Shown one piece after another: positions 17,183 to 25,473 of a stretch of DNA of 64,000 bases. Origin of the DNA: Pseudoalteromonas ulvae UL12 (GTDB lineage: Bacteria; Pseudomonadota; Gammaproteobacteria; Enterobacterales; Alteromonadaceae); NCBI RefSeq assembly GCF_014925405.1, contig NZ_AQHJ01000027.1, forward strand, positions 248,001 to 312,000, in the 5' to 3' direction. The translations under genes were made by a program, and so were the position numbers. Numbering within the stretch: position 1 is the stretch's first letter; every line of letters begins with the position of its first letter. The notes under the pieces were generated by a model, which saw only the letters and a list, made by a program, of their open reading frames with translations, searched no databases and had not been told where the DNA came from.

Positions 17183-18235
17183 ATGAAAACACGTATAATT
17201 CTATTGGTTGATTCTAGTCTATTTGGCGGAATTGAGTCACATTTAGTGCAGCTATCACAATTGCTGGTACACCATAACGTTGCGTTTGAAGTGCTCTTTT
17301 ATCAACAGCATAATAACCAACAATTTTATCAACAGCTCGAACAACATAACATCAATTTTACTGTACTTTTGGGGACGTTTAGAGCTTTATATCAGTATCT
17401 TAAGCAACAAACTCAGCCTATTGTGGTACATACTCATGGCTATAAAGCAGGAATTTTAGGCCGTCTTGCCTGTTTGATACAGCGTAAAGCCGTTGTGTCT
17501 ACTTTTCATGCTGGAGAAATAGGCTTAGGCCGAGTGAAATATTACAACTTGCTTGACCGGATCAGCAGCATCTTATCCGTCAACTTTGCCGTCTCGCAGC
17601 CCATCGCCAAAAAAGTGCATCAAGCCACCTTGATAGCTAACTTTATTAACCCTCGAACCCTACATTATCAGCCTTTAAAATCCGTTATCAATATTGGCTA
17701 TGTTGGCCGACTATCGAGTGAAAAAGGGCCCGACGTGTTTTTATCATTAGCACAGGCGTGCCAGTATTTGCCGCAGTTTTCATTCCATATTTTTGGAGAT
17801 GGGCCACTCAAAGAGCAAATTACATCCGTGCCCAGTGTTCATTACCATGGTCAATGTAACAGTGATGAAATCTGGCCAAAATTGGATGTGCTCATCGTCA
17901 GTTCCCGCGAAGAAGGCATGCCAATGGTTATTTTGGAAGCAATGAATAATGGCGTCGCCATCATCAGCCATCCTGTAGGTGCAATCCCAACGATTATCGA
18001 GAACAATCAAACGGGTCAAATTAGCAAAGGGTTTGGGGCGTCCTGTTTAAAAAATGCGTTATTACATTGGTTTTATTTAGCGGAACCAGTCAAGCAGCAA
18101 CAAATTTTGGCTGCGCATACAAAGGTCAATCGTGATTTTTGCGGCCAATCGCAATTTAAACAACTCCAACAAGGCTACCACAAAGCCCTTGAAAAAGTGG
18201 CTAATCGATTAACCAGCACACACATCACCGATTAA
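17183..18235 (+). CDS. Glycosyltransferase family 4
   Basis: The start at 17183 (MKTRIILLVDSSLFGGIESH) has GAGG 9 bp upstream and gives the family N terminus. GT4 features are the N-terminal FGGIESHLVQL, the GYVGRLSSEKGPDVFL strand-loop at the start of the C-terminal domain, and the Glu-rich site SSREEGMPMVILEAMNNG, which binds the donor nucleotide-sugar. It is retaining by family. It lies convergent to the sigma-54 regulator that ends the syp-like locus, so it may supply a sugar to that polysaccharide (the position of sypH in V. fischeri), but its strand is opposite. Confidence 0.9.
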   Translation: MKTRIILLVDSSLFGGIESHLVQLSQLLVHHNVAFEVLFYQQHNNQQFYQQLEQHNINFTVLLGTFRALYQYLKQQTQPIVVHTHGYKAGILGRLACLIQRKAVVSTFHAGEIGLGRVKYYNLLDRISSILSVNFAVSQPIAKKVHQATLIANFINPRTLHYQPLKSVINIGYVGRLSSEKGPDVFLSLAQACQYLPQFSFHIFGDGPLKEQITSVPSVHYHGQCNSDEIWPKLDVLIVSSREEGMPMVILEAMNNGVAIISHPVGAIPTIIENNQTGQISKGFGASCLKNALLHWFYLAEPVKQQQILAAHTKVNRDFCGQSQFKQLQQGYHKALEKVANRLTSTHITD

Positions 18236-18259
18236 AAAAGGCACCGTTGGTGCCTTTTA
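18234..18259. terminator. Bidirectional terminator between GT4 and the sigma-54 regulator
   Basis: AAAAGGCACC-GTT-GGTGCCTTTT, a 10-bp perfect stem with A and T tracts on both sides, between the convergent stops at 18235 and 18275. Confidence 0.92.
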
Positions 18260-18274
18260 CTAACATGCCAGCGG

Positions 18275-19678
18275 TTAAACTGACATTTCTTGCCACTGTT
18301 TCATTTTACGATAAATCGTCGATGGGCTGACTTCTAACATTGCTGCAGCACGAGGAATATTGTCATTGGCGACGGCTATCGCTTGTTCTATATAACGTTT
18401 TTCGGCTAGCCAAAGCGGCTCTATTTGCGCATCGCCATCACTAAAACGGGCTCTTTTTGATGGCTCAGGGGTTGCGCTAAGGGGCGCTTGCGTTGCCGTA
18501 TTGATGATATTACCATGCTGTAATTGTGGCAACATCGTCACTTCTATCCAGCCTGACTCGTTTAAAACAACTGTATTTCTGACCACATTTTCTAGCTGTC
18601 GCACATTACCAGGCCAATCATAGTTGACTAGATAATGACGCGTGGTCGGCGCCATACCTTGATAGTCTTTTGATTCTTCTTTACTGATTTTTTTAAATAA
18701 AAATTCTGCAATTTCAATCACATCCTGTCCACGCTCACGCAACGCGGGTAAAACAATGGGTATTACATGCAAACGATAAAACAAATCTTCTCTAAAGCGC
18801 CCTTCATTCACTTCTAAAAGAGGATCGCGATTGGTAGCACATACAAAACGCACATCGACGGACTCGAGCTTTTCACTGCCCACTTTTTGAAAAGTCCCCG
18901 TTTGGATAAAGCGCAGTAGTTTACTTTGTAGTTTTAAATCCATTTCGCAGATTTCATCTAAAAACAATGTCCCCCCGTTCGCTTGACCTGCCGCTCCCTC
19001 GCGGTTATTGGTCGCACCTGTAAACGCACCTTTAACATGGCCAAATATTTCACTTTCGATTAAATCTTTAGGAATGGCCGCACAATTGAGGGCAATAAAC
19101 GGAGCTTTCGCTCTGGGGCTGCATTGATGAACGGCACTGGCGCATAGCTCTTTACCTGTACCACTTTCACCGGTAATAAAAACCGTTGCTTTACTGGCTG
19201 CGGCACTGTTGATGATCTGATAGACAGACTGCATAATTGGCGAGCTCCCAACCAACTGACAAAAGCGGCCATTGCTATATTGGTTTTGAAAGCTGCTGAC
19301 TTTTTCAGTTAACGTTTTCAGTTTTAAAGCATTATTTACTGTGACGCGAAAACGCTCTGCATCGATGGGTTTTTCGAGGAAATCAGTCGCGCCAAGGCGA
19401 ATGGCTTGCACTGCTAATTCTTTACTACCATGACCAGTTAACACCACCACTTGTGGCCGCTCATCAGTGTCTGGTAAAGAGGCTAAAATATCCATGCCAT
19501 TCATATCTGGCAACATAATATCCAAAATGATCAACTGGGGAGTATGCGTGGCTAAAAAATCCAGCGCCGCTTGTCCTGTGTTAGCAATATGGCTCGTTGT
19601 GCCAGTTGGAATTAAATAGGATTGATACATCAAGGCCAACGATTCGGTATCTTCTACAATTAACACCTTTGCTGTCAT
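18275..19678 (-). CDS. Sigma-54-dependent response regulator, LuxO/SypG-like
   Basis: The 467 residues comprise REC (phospho-Asp53 in LIILDIMLPDMNG, Lys in FLEKPID), an AAA+ domain (Walker A GESGTGKE, GAFTGA sigma-54 contact loop, Walker B GGTLFLDEI, arginine-finger region FREDLFYRL) and a C-terminal Fis-type HTH ending in AAAMLEVSPSTIYRKMKQW. Several stretches resemble V. harveyi LuxO as I recall it (IPKDLIESE, LLRFIQTGTFQKVGS). It closes the A-B-C-D-E-G gene order, so it is the SypG counterpart. It is probably activated through the HPt protein. Its likely targets are the TTGCA-N3-TGCAA sites and sigma-54 promoters across the locus. Confidence 0.93.
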   Translation of the reverse strand: MTAKVLIVEDTESLALMYQSYLIPTGTTSHIANTGQAALDFLATHTPQLIILDIMLPDMNGMDILASLPDTDERPQVVVLTGHGSKELAVQAIRLGATDFLEKPIDAERFRVTVNNALKLKTLTEKVSSFQNQYSNGRFCQLVGSSPIMQSVYQIINSAAASKATVFITGESGTGKELCASAVHQCSPRAKAPFIALNCAAIPKDLIESEIFGHVKGAFTGATNNREGAAGQANGGTLFLDEICEMDLKLQSKLLRFIQTGTFQKVGSEKLESVDVRFVCATNRDPLLEVNEGRFREDLFYRLHVIPIVLPALRERGQDVIEIAEFLFKKISKEESKDYQGMAPTTRHYLVNYDWPGNVRQLENVVRNTVVLNESGWIEVTMLPQLQHGNIINTATQAPLSATPEPSKRARFSDGDAQIEPLWLAEKRYIEQAIAVANDNIPRAAAMLEVSPSTIYRKMKQWQEMSV

Positions 19679-19723
19679 TCATCACTCCCTTTATTATTTT
19701 TATCACTTTTTGAGACCCTCCTC

Positions 19724-21202
19724 CTAATTAAGTACCACAAGTGAAGAATCGTCAATCTCTTGATGCAAATTAGGAAAACTGTTTTTCCACAGTGCGTTAG
19801 CAAAATTATGACCATAATCTGAGGGGCCAATCCGCTGAACAATCTCAAAAACCTGTTTTTCGGCCGTTTGTTCTTTAGAAGCATTTTCAAACCAACCATC
19901 AGTATAAAGTAACAAGTGATGCCCATTAGGCAGGTGCTGCTGCGTTATTTGATAACAATGATCTGAGCTTAAGCCTAACAAAGGTTGACTGTCCCCCCAG
20001 ATATGTCCTTTATGATGTTTATCCACTTCGAGAGGCAACGGGTGACCCGCAGAAATCCAACTAATGCAACGCTCATTAATCTGTAAAACAATTAAAGTCA
20101 CTAAACTGGCTTGCAGTAATTCTTCCTCATAAATGGCGTGTGAGAGCGCATTCATCATTTTTGCTATATCAGTGGAAACAGCCCCTAAAAACCCTTGAAT
20201 AAACCCTTTAAGTGCGTAACTTTCTTTTTTAGCTGCTAAACCGTGGCCCATCACATCGGCTAAAATTAAGATGCTGTGTTTTTTATCTGTTTTAAGGAGT
20301 AAAAAATCACCACCATTACCACTGACCACACTGCCAAACGGCCACATCGTTAGCTGGCTATTAATCATTTGGTGTTTACAGGCTTCATTATGGCTGGTTT
20401 GTGCCTGTTTCATTGCTTGTTGCTGCTTGCGTTTAAGCACCCGATCGCAGACTAAATGGAGTTGAGTTTTCAGTAATGGTTTTAATAAGTAGTCGTCAAT
20501 ATATGATTGATTCGCTTGGTGAATCGTTTCAGGTTGATGATCACTGCTCATCAAAATAATGGCCATTTCTGTACACGTTTTAAAAGCTCTAATTTGCTCA
20601 ATAACTTCGATAGCCGTTGTGTTTGGGAAATTAAAGTCGGTAATCAATAAATCATTTTGGCTGTGTTTTAAATAATGAAGTGCCTCATCGGGTTCGCTAA
20701 ACACACTTATTGAGTAACGTTCGCTTAAATAGGCACTTAACAAGGGTAATAAAGTGAGATCATCATCTAAAAGCACGACCTTTTTCTTATTCGTATTTTT
20801 AGAGACACTAAAGCTAAACTGATTTTTTCCATCTAGATTAACATACTGATAATCCGGGAAACTATGTCGAATTAATGCCAGTCCCATTCCTCCTTCAACG
20901 AGGTCGCCACTGTGCACTTGCCACCCTTCTTTTTCACTGCACATCAACTTAAAATATGGGGTCGGATCAATCAACATTACATTAATGTCTCCTTGTTCTT
21001 CACTGATCACTAAGGTGATCGCTTCATCTTCTCCACTGCAATGGCGCAATAAATTCGTTAAGTACTCCGTCATCACTAAACCTGCACTATCAATGTCATT
21101 TTCGTCGACTGATAATCCACCCAGTACATGTAGTAAGGCTTGCCTGATCTGACTCACAGCTGGCCAAATCAAATTAAAACGACGATGAAATAAAGTGGCC
21201 AT
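19724..21202 (-). CDS. SypE-like partner-switch regulator (RsbW-like kinase - REC - PP2C phosphatase)
   Basis: The domain order is N-terminal HATPase/RsbW-like (about 1-140, N-box MTEYLTNLLRH, GGMGLALI), a central REC (about 142-260, Asp in LLITDFNFP, Lys in LLKPL) and a SpoIIE/PP2C phosphatase (about 290-492, GNGGDF, LADVMGHG, LYTDGWFE, DDSSLVVL). This three-part order is that of V. fischeri SypE, which phosphorylates and dephosphorylates the STAS protein SypA. All catalytic motifs look intact, so both activities are possible. The STAS partner is encoded at 24974-25300 in the same operon. The REC probably sets the balance between the two activities. Confidence 0.92.
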   Translation of the reverse strand: MATLFHRRFNLIWPAVSQIRQALLHVLGGLSVDENDIDSAGLVMTEYLTNLLRHCSGEDEAITLVISEEQGDINVMLIDPTPYFKLMCSEKEGWQVHSGDLVEGGMGLALIRHSFPDYQYVNLDGKNQFSFSVSKNTNKKKVVLLDDDLTLLPLLSAYLSERYSISVFSEPDEALHYLKHSQNDLLITDFNFPNTTAIEVIEQIRAFKTCTEMAIILMSSDHQPETIHQANQSYIDDYLLKPLLKTQLHLVCDRVLKRKQQQAMKQAQTSHNEACKHQMINSQLTMWPFGSVVSGNGGDFLLLKTDKKHSILILADVMGHGLAAKKESYALKGFIQGFLGAVSTDIAKMMNALSHAIYEEELLQASLVTLIVLQINERCISWISAGHPLPLEVDKHHKGHIWGDSQPLLGLSSDHCYQITQQHLPNGHHLLLYTDGWFENASKEQTAEKQVFEIVQRIGPSDYGHNFANALWKNSFPNLHQEIDDSSLVVLN

Positions 21203-21228
21203 TTGAATCTCCTTAAATCAACCTGAGC

Positions 21229-21936
21229 TTATGGGCAGCGAAATAAAAATGCTTTATTACGGACTTGTTTTAATAACCATTGGGCTAACTTTGGAAAGCG
21301 AAGACACTTTTCTTGTATGGTTTGAATTAACAAAGGCCCGAGGGGCGGTAAATATTGCTGCTGTAAAATATAGTAGCTTTTATTCAAACCAGCTTTTTGC
21401 AGCATATGCTGAGTATTACAAATATCTTCTTCTGTATTTTTGCCAAGTGCGACGCACACTAAGGTTAAATCAGTGCAAGTTGCAATGACATGTAAAGGCA
21501 CATTTGCCCGATTTACACGCAGCGCTGGTGACATATCAATCAAGATATAGTCGTATTCTTGGCGCAGTCTAAATATCGCCTCTTGTAATATCACCGGATC
21601 CCGTATTTCAGCCAATTGATCGAGACTTTGCACACTGAGTAAATCGAGATTATCGACTGTCATCACATTAGTCTGACAGCTTATATCTTCGAAACACCAC
21701 GACTGTTTAGGCGCTTCAACACCAAAGTAATCGAGTTTAAAAGGCTGACAGTGATTCAAATCGATGACCAATACATTCTTTTGTGCATCAATCAAACGTT
21801 CAGCCAGTGACAGTGTTAATGAGGTGGTGCCTTCTTGGCCGTTGGCTGAAATGAGTGTAATACAGTGGGCATTTTCACTGCGCACTTGCTTATACAGCTC
21901 TTCTATTTCTTGATAATGCTTCGGTATAATTTTCAT
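21229..21936 (-). CDS. SypD-like Wzc/BY-kinase-type ATPase with degraded Walker A
   Basis: The fold is that of a BY-kinase or CpsD ATPase: VLVIDLNH (Walker A' position) and YDYILIDMSPAL (Walker B). The P-loop reads SANGQEGTTSL where active kinases have S-x-x-P-G-E-G-K-S/T-T, so the catalytic Lys is replaced by Thr. There is also no C-terminal tyrosine cluster. It may be a pseudokinase that only couples chain-length control (Wzz-like protein at 28376) to export. It overlaps the export gene by four bases (ATGA), so it is translationally coupled. At 235 residues it has the normal cytoplasmic-domain length. Confidence 0.85.
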   Translation of the reverse strand: MKIIPKHYQEIEELYKQVRSENAHCITLISANGQEGTTSLTLSLAERLIDAQKNVLVIDLNHCQPFKLDYFGVEAPKQSWCFEDISCQTNVMTVDNLDLLSVQSLDQLAEIRDPVILQEAIFRLRQEYDYILIDMSPALRVNRANVPLHVIATCTDLTLVCVALGKNTEEDICNTQHMLQKAGLNKSYYILQQQYLPPLGPLLIQTIQEKCLRFPKLAQWLLKQVRNKAFLFRCP

Positions 21937-24095
21937 AAGCCCACCAACAATGCAACGATGGTTAATACATCTAAGAATGAATTTTTTGCCACTTTGGTTA
22001 AATCTTCTTTATCGCTTGGGATATACACAGTGTCGCCTGCACGTAACACCGGGATATTGGCTGAATTTGGTTTTTTAACAAATTTTTCCAAGTCAAAGCG
22101 ACGTGATTGTTCTTTACAACATGAGTGGTTAATCACAATAATTTTATCAATCATGGCTTGACTCGAAGGCCCCCCCGCTTCTGCTAAAATATCCAGTAAT
22201 GTCATCGAATCATCAAAACTATAACGGCCAGGTTTTTCAATTGCTCCCATGATGCGAACGACTTGCTCTTTGGGTTTACTTAGCCAATCTTTGCTTTTTT
22301 CAGGAATAAAAATCGTGTCACCCGGTAAAACTTTAGGAAACAGTGTTTCATCGCCGGTTTCAAAGTACAGTGCTAAATCTAATTTGCTGACACGGGCTTT
22401 ATTATCATTACGATGGGTAATACGAATATTTCGAATATCGGCTTTTTCAGTAGGACCATCTGCAGCAGACAAAATATCAATGAAATTAAGTTGCTCAGTA
22501 AATGCATACCGACCTGGCGCGCCTACTTGTCCTAAGATATAAATCGAATTTTTCGCATCTTGTCTAATCCATTGTGACTTGTTGTCTTTTGGGTCATGCG
22601 GTAACTCTTCCACAATCACCGTGTCGCCAGACAAAATCTCCGGCAATGTATAGCTACCATCACTCGAATTGGCATAAGACTCTAAGCTAAAACTGGCTGT
22701 GACTTTGCCTTTGCGCATAATTTTAATGTCATTCACATTGGCTCCTTTTGTTGGTCCTCCGGCATGAGCAAATAAATCAGTAAAGTCCATTTCTTTGCTC
22801 CACTCATAGCGCCCTGGACTATGCACCGCACCAATAATTTTCACTGCGCGAGTGGGAGGCACTTTTAACCAGCTTTTTTCATTGATATCAGTTTTTTCTG
22901 GCACAAACACCACATCACCAGGGCGCACGGTTGGCACAGAATCATTGAGTAGTCCTTCACTGTATGCCAATAAATCAAATAAAATATTTTCACCCGCGCT
23001 GGTTAAAATTTTAATTTGACGGGTTTCGGCAAACCGAGTCGGCCCGCCCGCATTGGCTAAAATATCTAAAAAACTGACGTTTTCTGGTGCTTCATAAGCA
23101 CCGGGTTTTTGTACTTCCCCCATAATGTAGACAGTACGGGCATTGGCTTTGACATCCTCAACCATAATAGGCACATAAATCGTTGATCCCGCGACCATTT
23201 CAGGTAAAACACTGTCATCACCTGAATCGAGGTACTGTTTGAGATCAAACATGATAGGTTCACCTTTTAAGATCACACGAATGTTATTTACATCAGCAAA
23301 ACGTGTGACCCCACCTGCGCGCATTAAGGCCTCAACAATACTCATGCCCTCTTTGTATGAAAAGGTGCCTGGATTATGCAGCTCACCAAATAAGGTAATC
23401 GACTCTTTACTGGTCCCATCTCCGGCTGCACTTAAGGTCTGTGCGTCAAAGTCAATTTGTACATTGCCAATCAATGGCGAGACTGGCACAAACACAGTGT
23501 CACCACTTTTAAGCTCAGGTAAAATACGGCTATCACCGCTATCGAGATAGGATTTATAGTTAAAAATAATCCGCTCTTCGCCGCGACGAATTTGTAAACG
23601 GTCAAGCTGTGCGCCTGCTTTGAGACCACCCGCTTTACTGATCACCATTTGCACATTGCCTGACTCAGGAATACTGATTTGACTCGGTGTATTCACATAC
23701 CCTAAGGCGTTGATTAATAAATCACGTGAACGGACTTCAATATAAAAACGTGATAACGCTTTATAGACACCTGCAAGGCGTAATTTCAGTTCTGCTTGTG
23801 CGCGAGACGGTAATTTCCCAGCTAACTTCACTTTGCCAATTTCTGGTAGATTAATGTCGCCTTTATCATCCACCTCAAATAACGTTTCGAATTGCGGTTC
23901 ACCTGGCACGTAAATAAAGAGTTTATTACCCACCTCAATGACGCGTTCTTGCTCTGTTTGCATGACGCTTTTATCGGCTTCTAAAGAAGGTTGCGTGGAC
24001 ACGGCGTTCTCAGCAGAAGCAGTCTGTGCCATCACTGAATTCATCAGCAAGCTAAGCGTGACCAAACAAAGTGTCTTTATGAATGGTTTCATCAT
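21933..24095 (-). CDS. SypC-like polysaccharide export protein with about six SLBB repeats
   Basis: After a signal peptide (to about residue 24, ending in VMAQTASA) comes a polysaccharide-export (Wza-type) domain, then about six SLBB repeats in sequence, each with a G-x-V/I-x-x-PG-x-Y opening and a DILA-x-AGGPT end, spaced about 85-100 residues (for example PGTFSYKEGMSIVEAL, PGAYEAPENVSFLDIL, PGRYEWSKEMDFTDLF, PGRYAFTEQLNFIDIL, PGRYSFDDSMTLLDIL). It is 720 residues, roughly twice E. coli Wza. The end is a hydrophobic LDVLTIVALLVGL. It forms the periplasmic/outer-membrane exit in the family. It overlaps the ATPase gene by 4 bp and abuts the OmpA gene with no gap. Confidence 0.92.
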   Translation of the reverse strand: MMKPFIKTLCLVTLSLLMNSVMAQTASAENAVSTQPSLEADKSVMQTEQERVIEVGNKLFIYVPGEPQFETLFEVDDKGDINLPEIGKVKLAGKLPSRAQAELKLRLAGVYKALSRFYIEVRSRDLLINALGYVNTPSQISIPESGNVQMVISKAGGLKAGAQLDRLQIRRGEERIIFNYKSYLDSGDSRILPELKSGDTVFVPVSPLIGNVQIDFDAQTLSAAGDGTSKESITLFGELHNPGTFSYKEGMSIVEALMRAGGVTRFADVNNIRVILKGEPIMFDLKQYLDSGDDSVLPEMVAGSTIYVPIMVEDVKANARTVYIMGEVQKPGAYEAPENVSFLDILANAGGPTRFAETRQIKILTSAGENILFDLLAYSEGLLNDSVPTVRPGDVVFVPEKTDINEKSWLKVPPTRAVKIIGAVHSPGRYEWSKEMDFTDLFAHAGGPTKGANVNDIKIMRKGKVTASFSLESYANSSDGSYTLPEILSGDTVIVEELPHDPKDNKSQWIRQDAKNSIYILGQVGAPGRYAFTEQLNFIDILSAADGPTEKADIRNIRITHRNDNKARVSKLDLALYFETGDETLFPKVLPGDTIFIPEKSKDWLSKPKEQVVRIMGAIEKPGRYSFDDSMTLLDILAEAGGPSSQAMIDKIIVINHSCCKEQSRRFDLEKFVKKPNSANIPVLRAGDTVYIPSDKEDLTKVAKNSFLDVLTIVALLVGL

Positions 24096-24959
24096 TTACT
24101 CCTTATCTAACTGAAGGTGATCGGTCCACTGGCTCAACGAAACTTTCTTTTCATCAGTGAGGCCCTGTTGGTTGACAAACTTTTTGCCATCGGTGAGCAA
24201 ATACGCGTTCACTCTGCGATCTGAATGCTGACTTGCTGCCGTTTGTTCTGTCTGTTGATAAGGCGATAATGCGCCTTGTGTCAGCGTGGTTAACTGCGCT
24301 TCTTGCACGCCGTACATCATCAACCAATATTTCACTTGCTCAGCGCGTTTAAACGCTAATTCATAGTTCACAACTAGTTGACCACGGGCATCAGCATGGC
24401 CTACCAACAAAATGTTCAGTTCAGGTGCCATTTTGATAAGCTCTGCAGCTTGCGCCAGACCCGTCATGTATTTTGGTGTGACCTGAAAGTTATTAAATGC
24501 AAATTGGTTATCGCTATTGAGCAACTGTTCAATGCGTGTAAATAAACTAGATTGCTCTGATGCCTGCTTGGTACTGGCGCATTGTGTTTGGGCCACGATA
24601 TACTTGAAGTGGCGATCTAATTGGTTGAGCTGGTGATACCAAACACTTAAATCTGCTTGTGCATCTATGACCATATTGGCGGTGAGCTCACGTTTAATTC
24701 TGTTTCTCATCAAATTTGCTTGATAGAGCTGAGCTGGCATGCAATCACCTAAACCTTGAGTGATTAACATTTCTAACTTCAGTGATAAATGTTCAAACTC
24801 ATTTTCAACTTGGTGTAACGTTTGATAGTGCCAAGCTTCATCAACGGTGACGCCTTGCGGTGTATAATGTTCAGCCCAGCCGCCCTGTCCTTCGTCTGGC
24901 CAGCTAGTACACCCAGCAGCCACTAATGAAATTAGTGAGACAGCAATAAAATGTTTCAT
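24096..24959 (-). CDS. SypB-like OmpA-domain lipoprotein
   Basis: A lipoprotein signal with lipobox LVAAGC puts the mature Cys at about residue 17. The C-terminal half is an OmpA/peptidoglycan-binding domain: NILLVGHADARGQLVVNY and AFKRAEQVKYWLM, with the Asp-Arg pair typical of diaminopimelate binding. The N-terminal half is helical, probably coiled coil. It likely anchors the export machinery to the cell wall. It directly follows the STAS gene and precedes the export gene with no gap, in the order A-B-C of the syp locus. Confidence 0.9.
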   Translation of the reverse strand: MKHFIAVSLISLVAAGCTSWPDEGQGGWAEHYTPQGVTVDEAWHYQTLHQVENEFEHLSLKLEMLITQGLGDCMPAQLYQANLMRNRIKRELTANMVIDAQADLSVWYHQLNQLDRHFKYIVAQTQCASTKQASEQSSLFTRIEQLLNSDNQFAFNNFQVTPKYMTGLAQAAELIKMAPELNILLVGHADARGQLVVNYELAFKRAEQVKYWLMMYGVQEAQLTTLTQGALSPYQQTEQTAASQHSDRRVNAYLLTDGKKFVNQQGLTDEKKVSLSQWTDHLQLDKE

Positions 24960-24973
24960 AGCCAGCCTCCTTA

Positions 24974-25300
24974 TTACGCGCTTTTAAGTTGGTCGATAAA
25001 CCCAATGGTTCTATCAACACGTAGCAGGGTCATCAACTTGTGAGGCTGACCACGGACTTTAAACAGCTCTAACGACATCCCCTTACGAGCTAAGCGTTTG
25101 TATAAAAACACCATCGCACCGATGCCTGACGAATCAATGAAATCGGTATCAGAAAAGTCGAGCACCAAATGAGATTGCGGCGCATTAAGCAATTCATCAA
25201 ATTGATCCCGATAATGCTCCACTGCCATACCAGAGAAATCTGCGGGTAACGCCACCACAAGGGTGTTGTCATAAATATGAGTAGTTAATGATGTAGACAT
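24974..25300 (-). CDS. SypA-like STAS-domain anti-sigma-antagonist-type protein
   Basis: The 108-residue protein (ATG at 25300, AAGGTGAG six bases upstream; the frame also opens with GTG at 25309) is one STAS domain. The phosphorylatable Ser lies in DFIDSSGIGAM (Ser57 by position relative to SpoIIAA Ser58 and SypA). In V. fischeri, SypA must be unphosphorylated to promote biofilm, and SypE sets its state. The SypE-like kinase/phosphatase is encoded in the same operon. It is the first gene of the A-B-C-D-E-G operon and follows two palindromes and a -24/-12 candidate. Confidence 0.93.
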   Translation of the reverse strand: MSTSLTTHIYDNTLVVALPADFSGMAVEHYRDQFDELLNAPQSHLVLDFSDTDFIDSSGIGAMVFLYKRLARKGMSLELFKVRGQPHKLMTLLRVDRTIGFIDQLKSA

Positions 25301-25339
25301 GGGACTCACCTTAAAAAAGTAACCGAGTTACTGGGTTAG

Positions 25340-25355
25340 TCCAAGATCGATGCCA
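25340..25355 (-). promoter_or_regulatory. Sigma-54 promoter candidate of the sypA-like operon
   Basis: Minus strand TGGCAT-CGATC-TTGGA against TGGCAC-N5-TTGCA; the -12 dinucleotide is GG instead of GC. It lies about 40 bp before the ATG at 25300. Confidence 0.6.
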
Positions 25356-25407
25356 ATAAATATTAGCTATTAAAATCAGTTAATTAATAAATTTAAGCGT
25401 TCATTTT

Positions 25408-25420
25408 TTGCATATTGCAA
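25408..25420. promoter_or_regulatory. TTGCA-N3-TGCAA palindrome, proximal
   Basis: TTGCA-TAT-TGCAA, centred about 66 bp upstream of the -24/-12 candidate of the sypA-like operon. Confidence 0.8.
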
Positions 25421-25439
25421 CTACGTATTTAACACGCTA

Positions 25440-25452
25440 TTGCAATATGCAA
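25440..25452. promoter_or_regulatory. TTGCA-N3-TGCAA palindrome, distal
   Basis: TTGCA-ATA-TGCAA. Centre-to-centre distance to the proximal copy is 32 bp, about three helix turns, so both lie on one face of the DNA. Confidence 0.8.
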
Positions 25453-25473
25453 TGCAGACAGCTTACTGTTCAC

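Noticed and set aside
18275..19678. Calling the sigma-54 regulator LuxO and looking for Qrr small RNAs beside it
   Set aside because: The operators precede protein-coding EPS operons and the gene closes a SypA-G order; no Qrr-like RNA was seen, so SypG-like is preferred.
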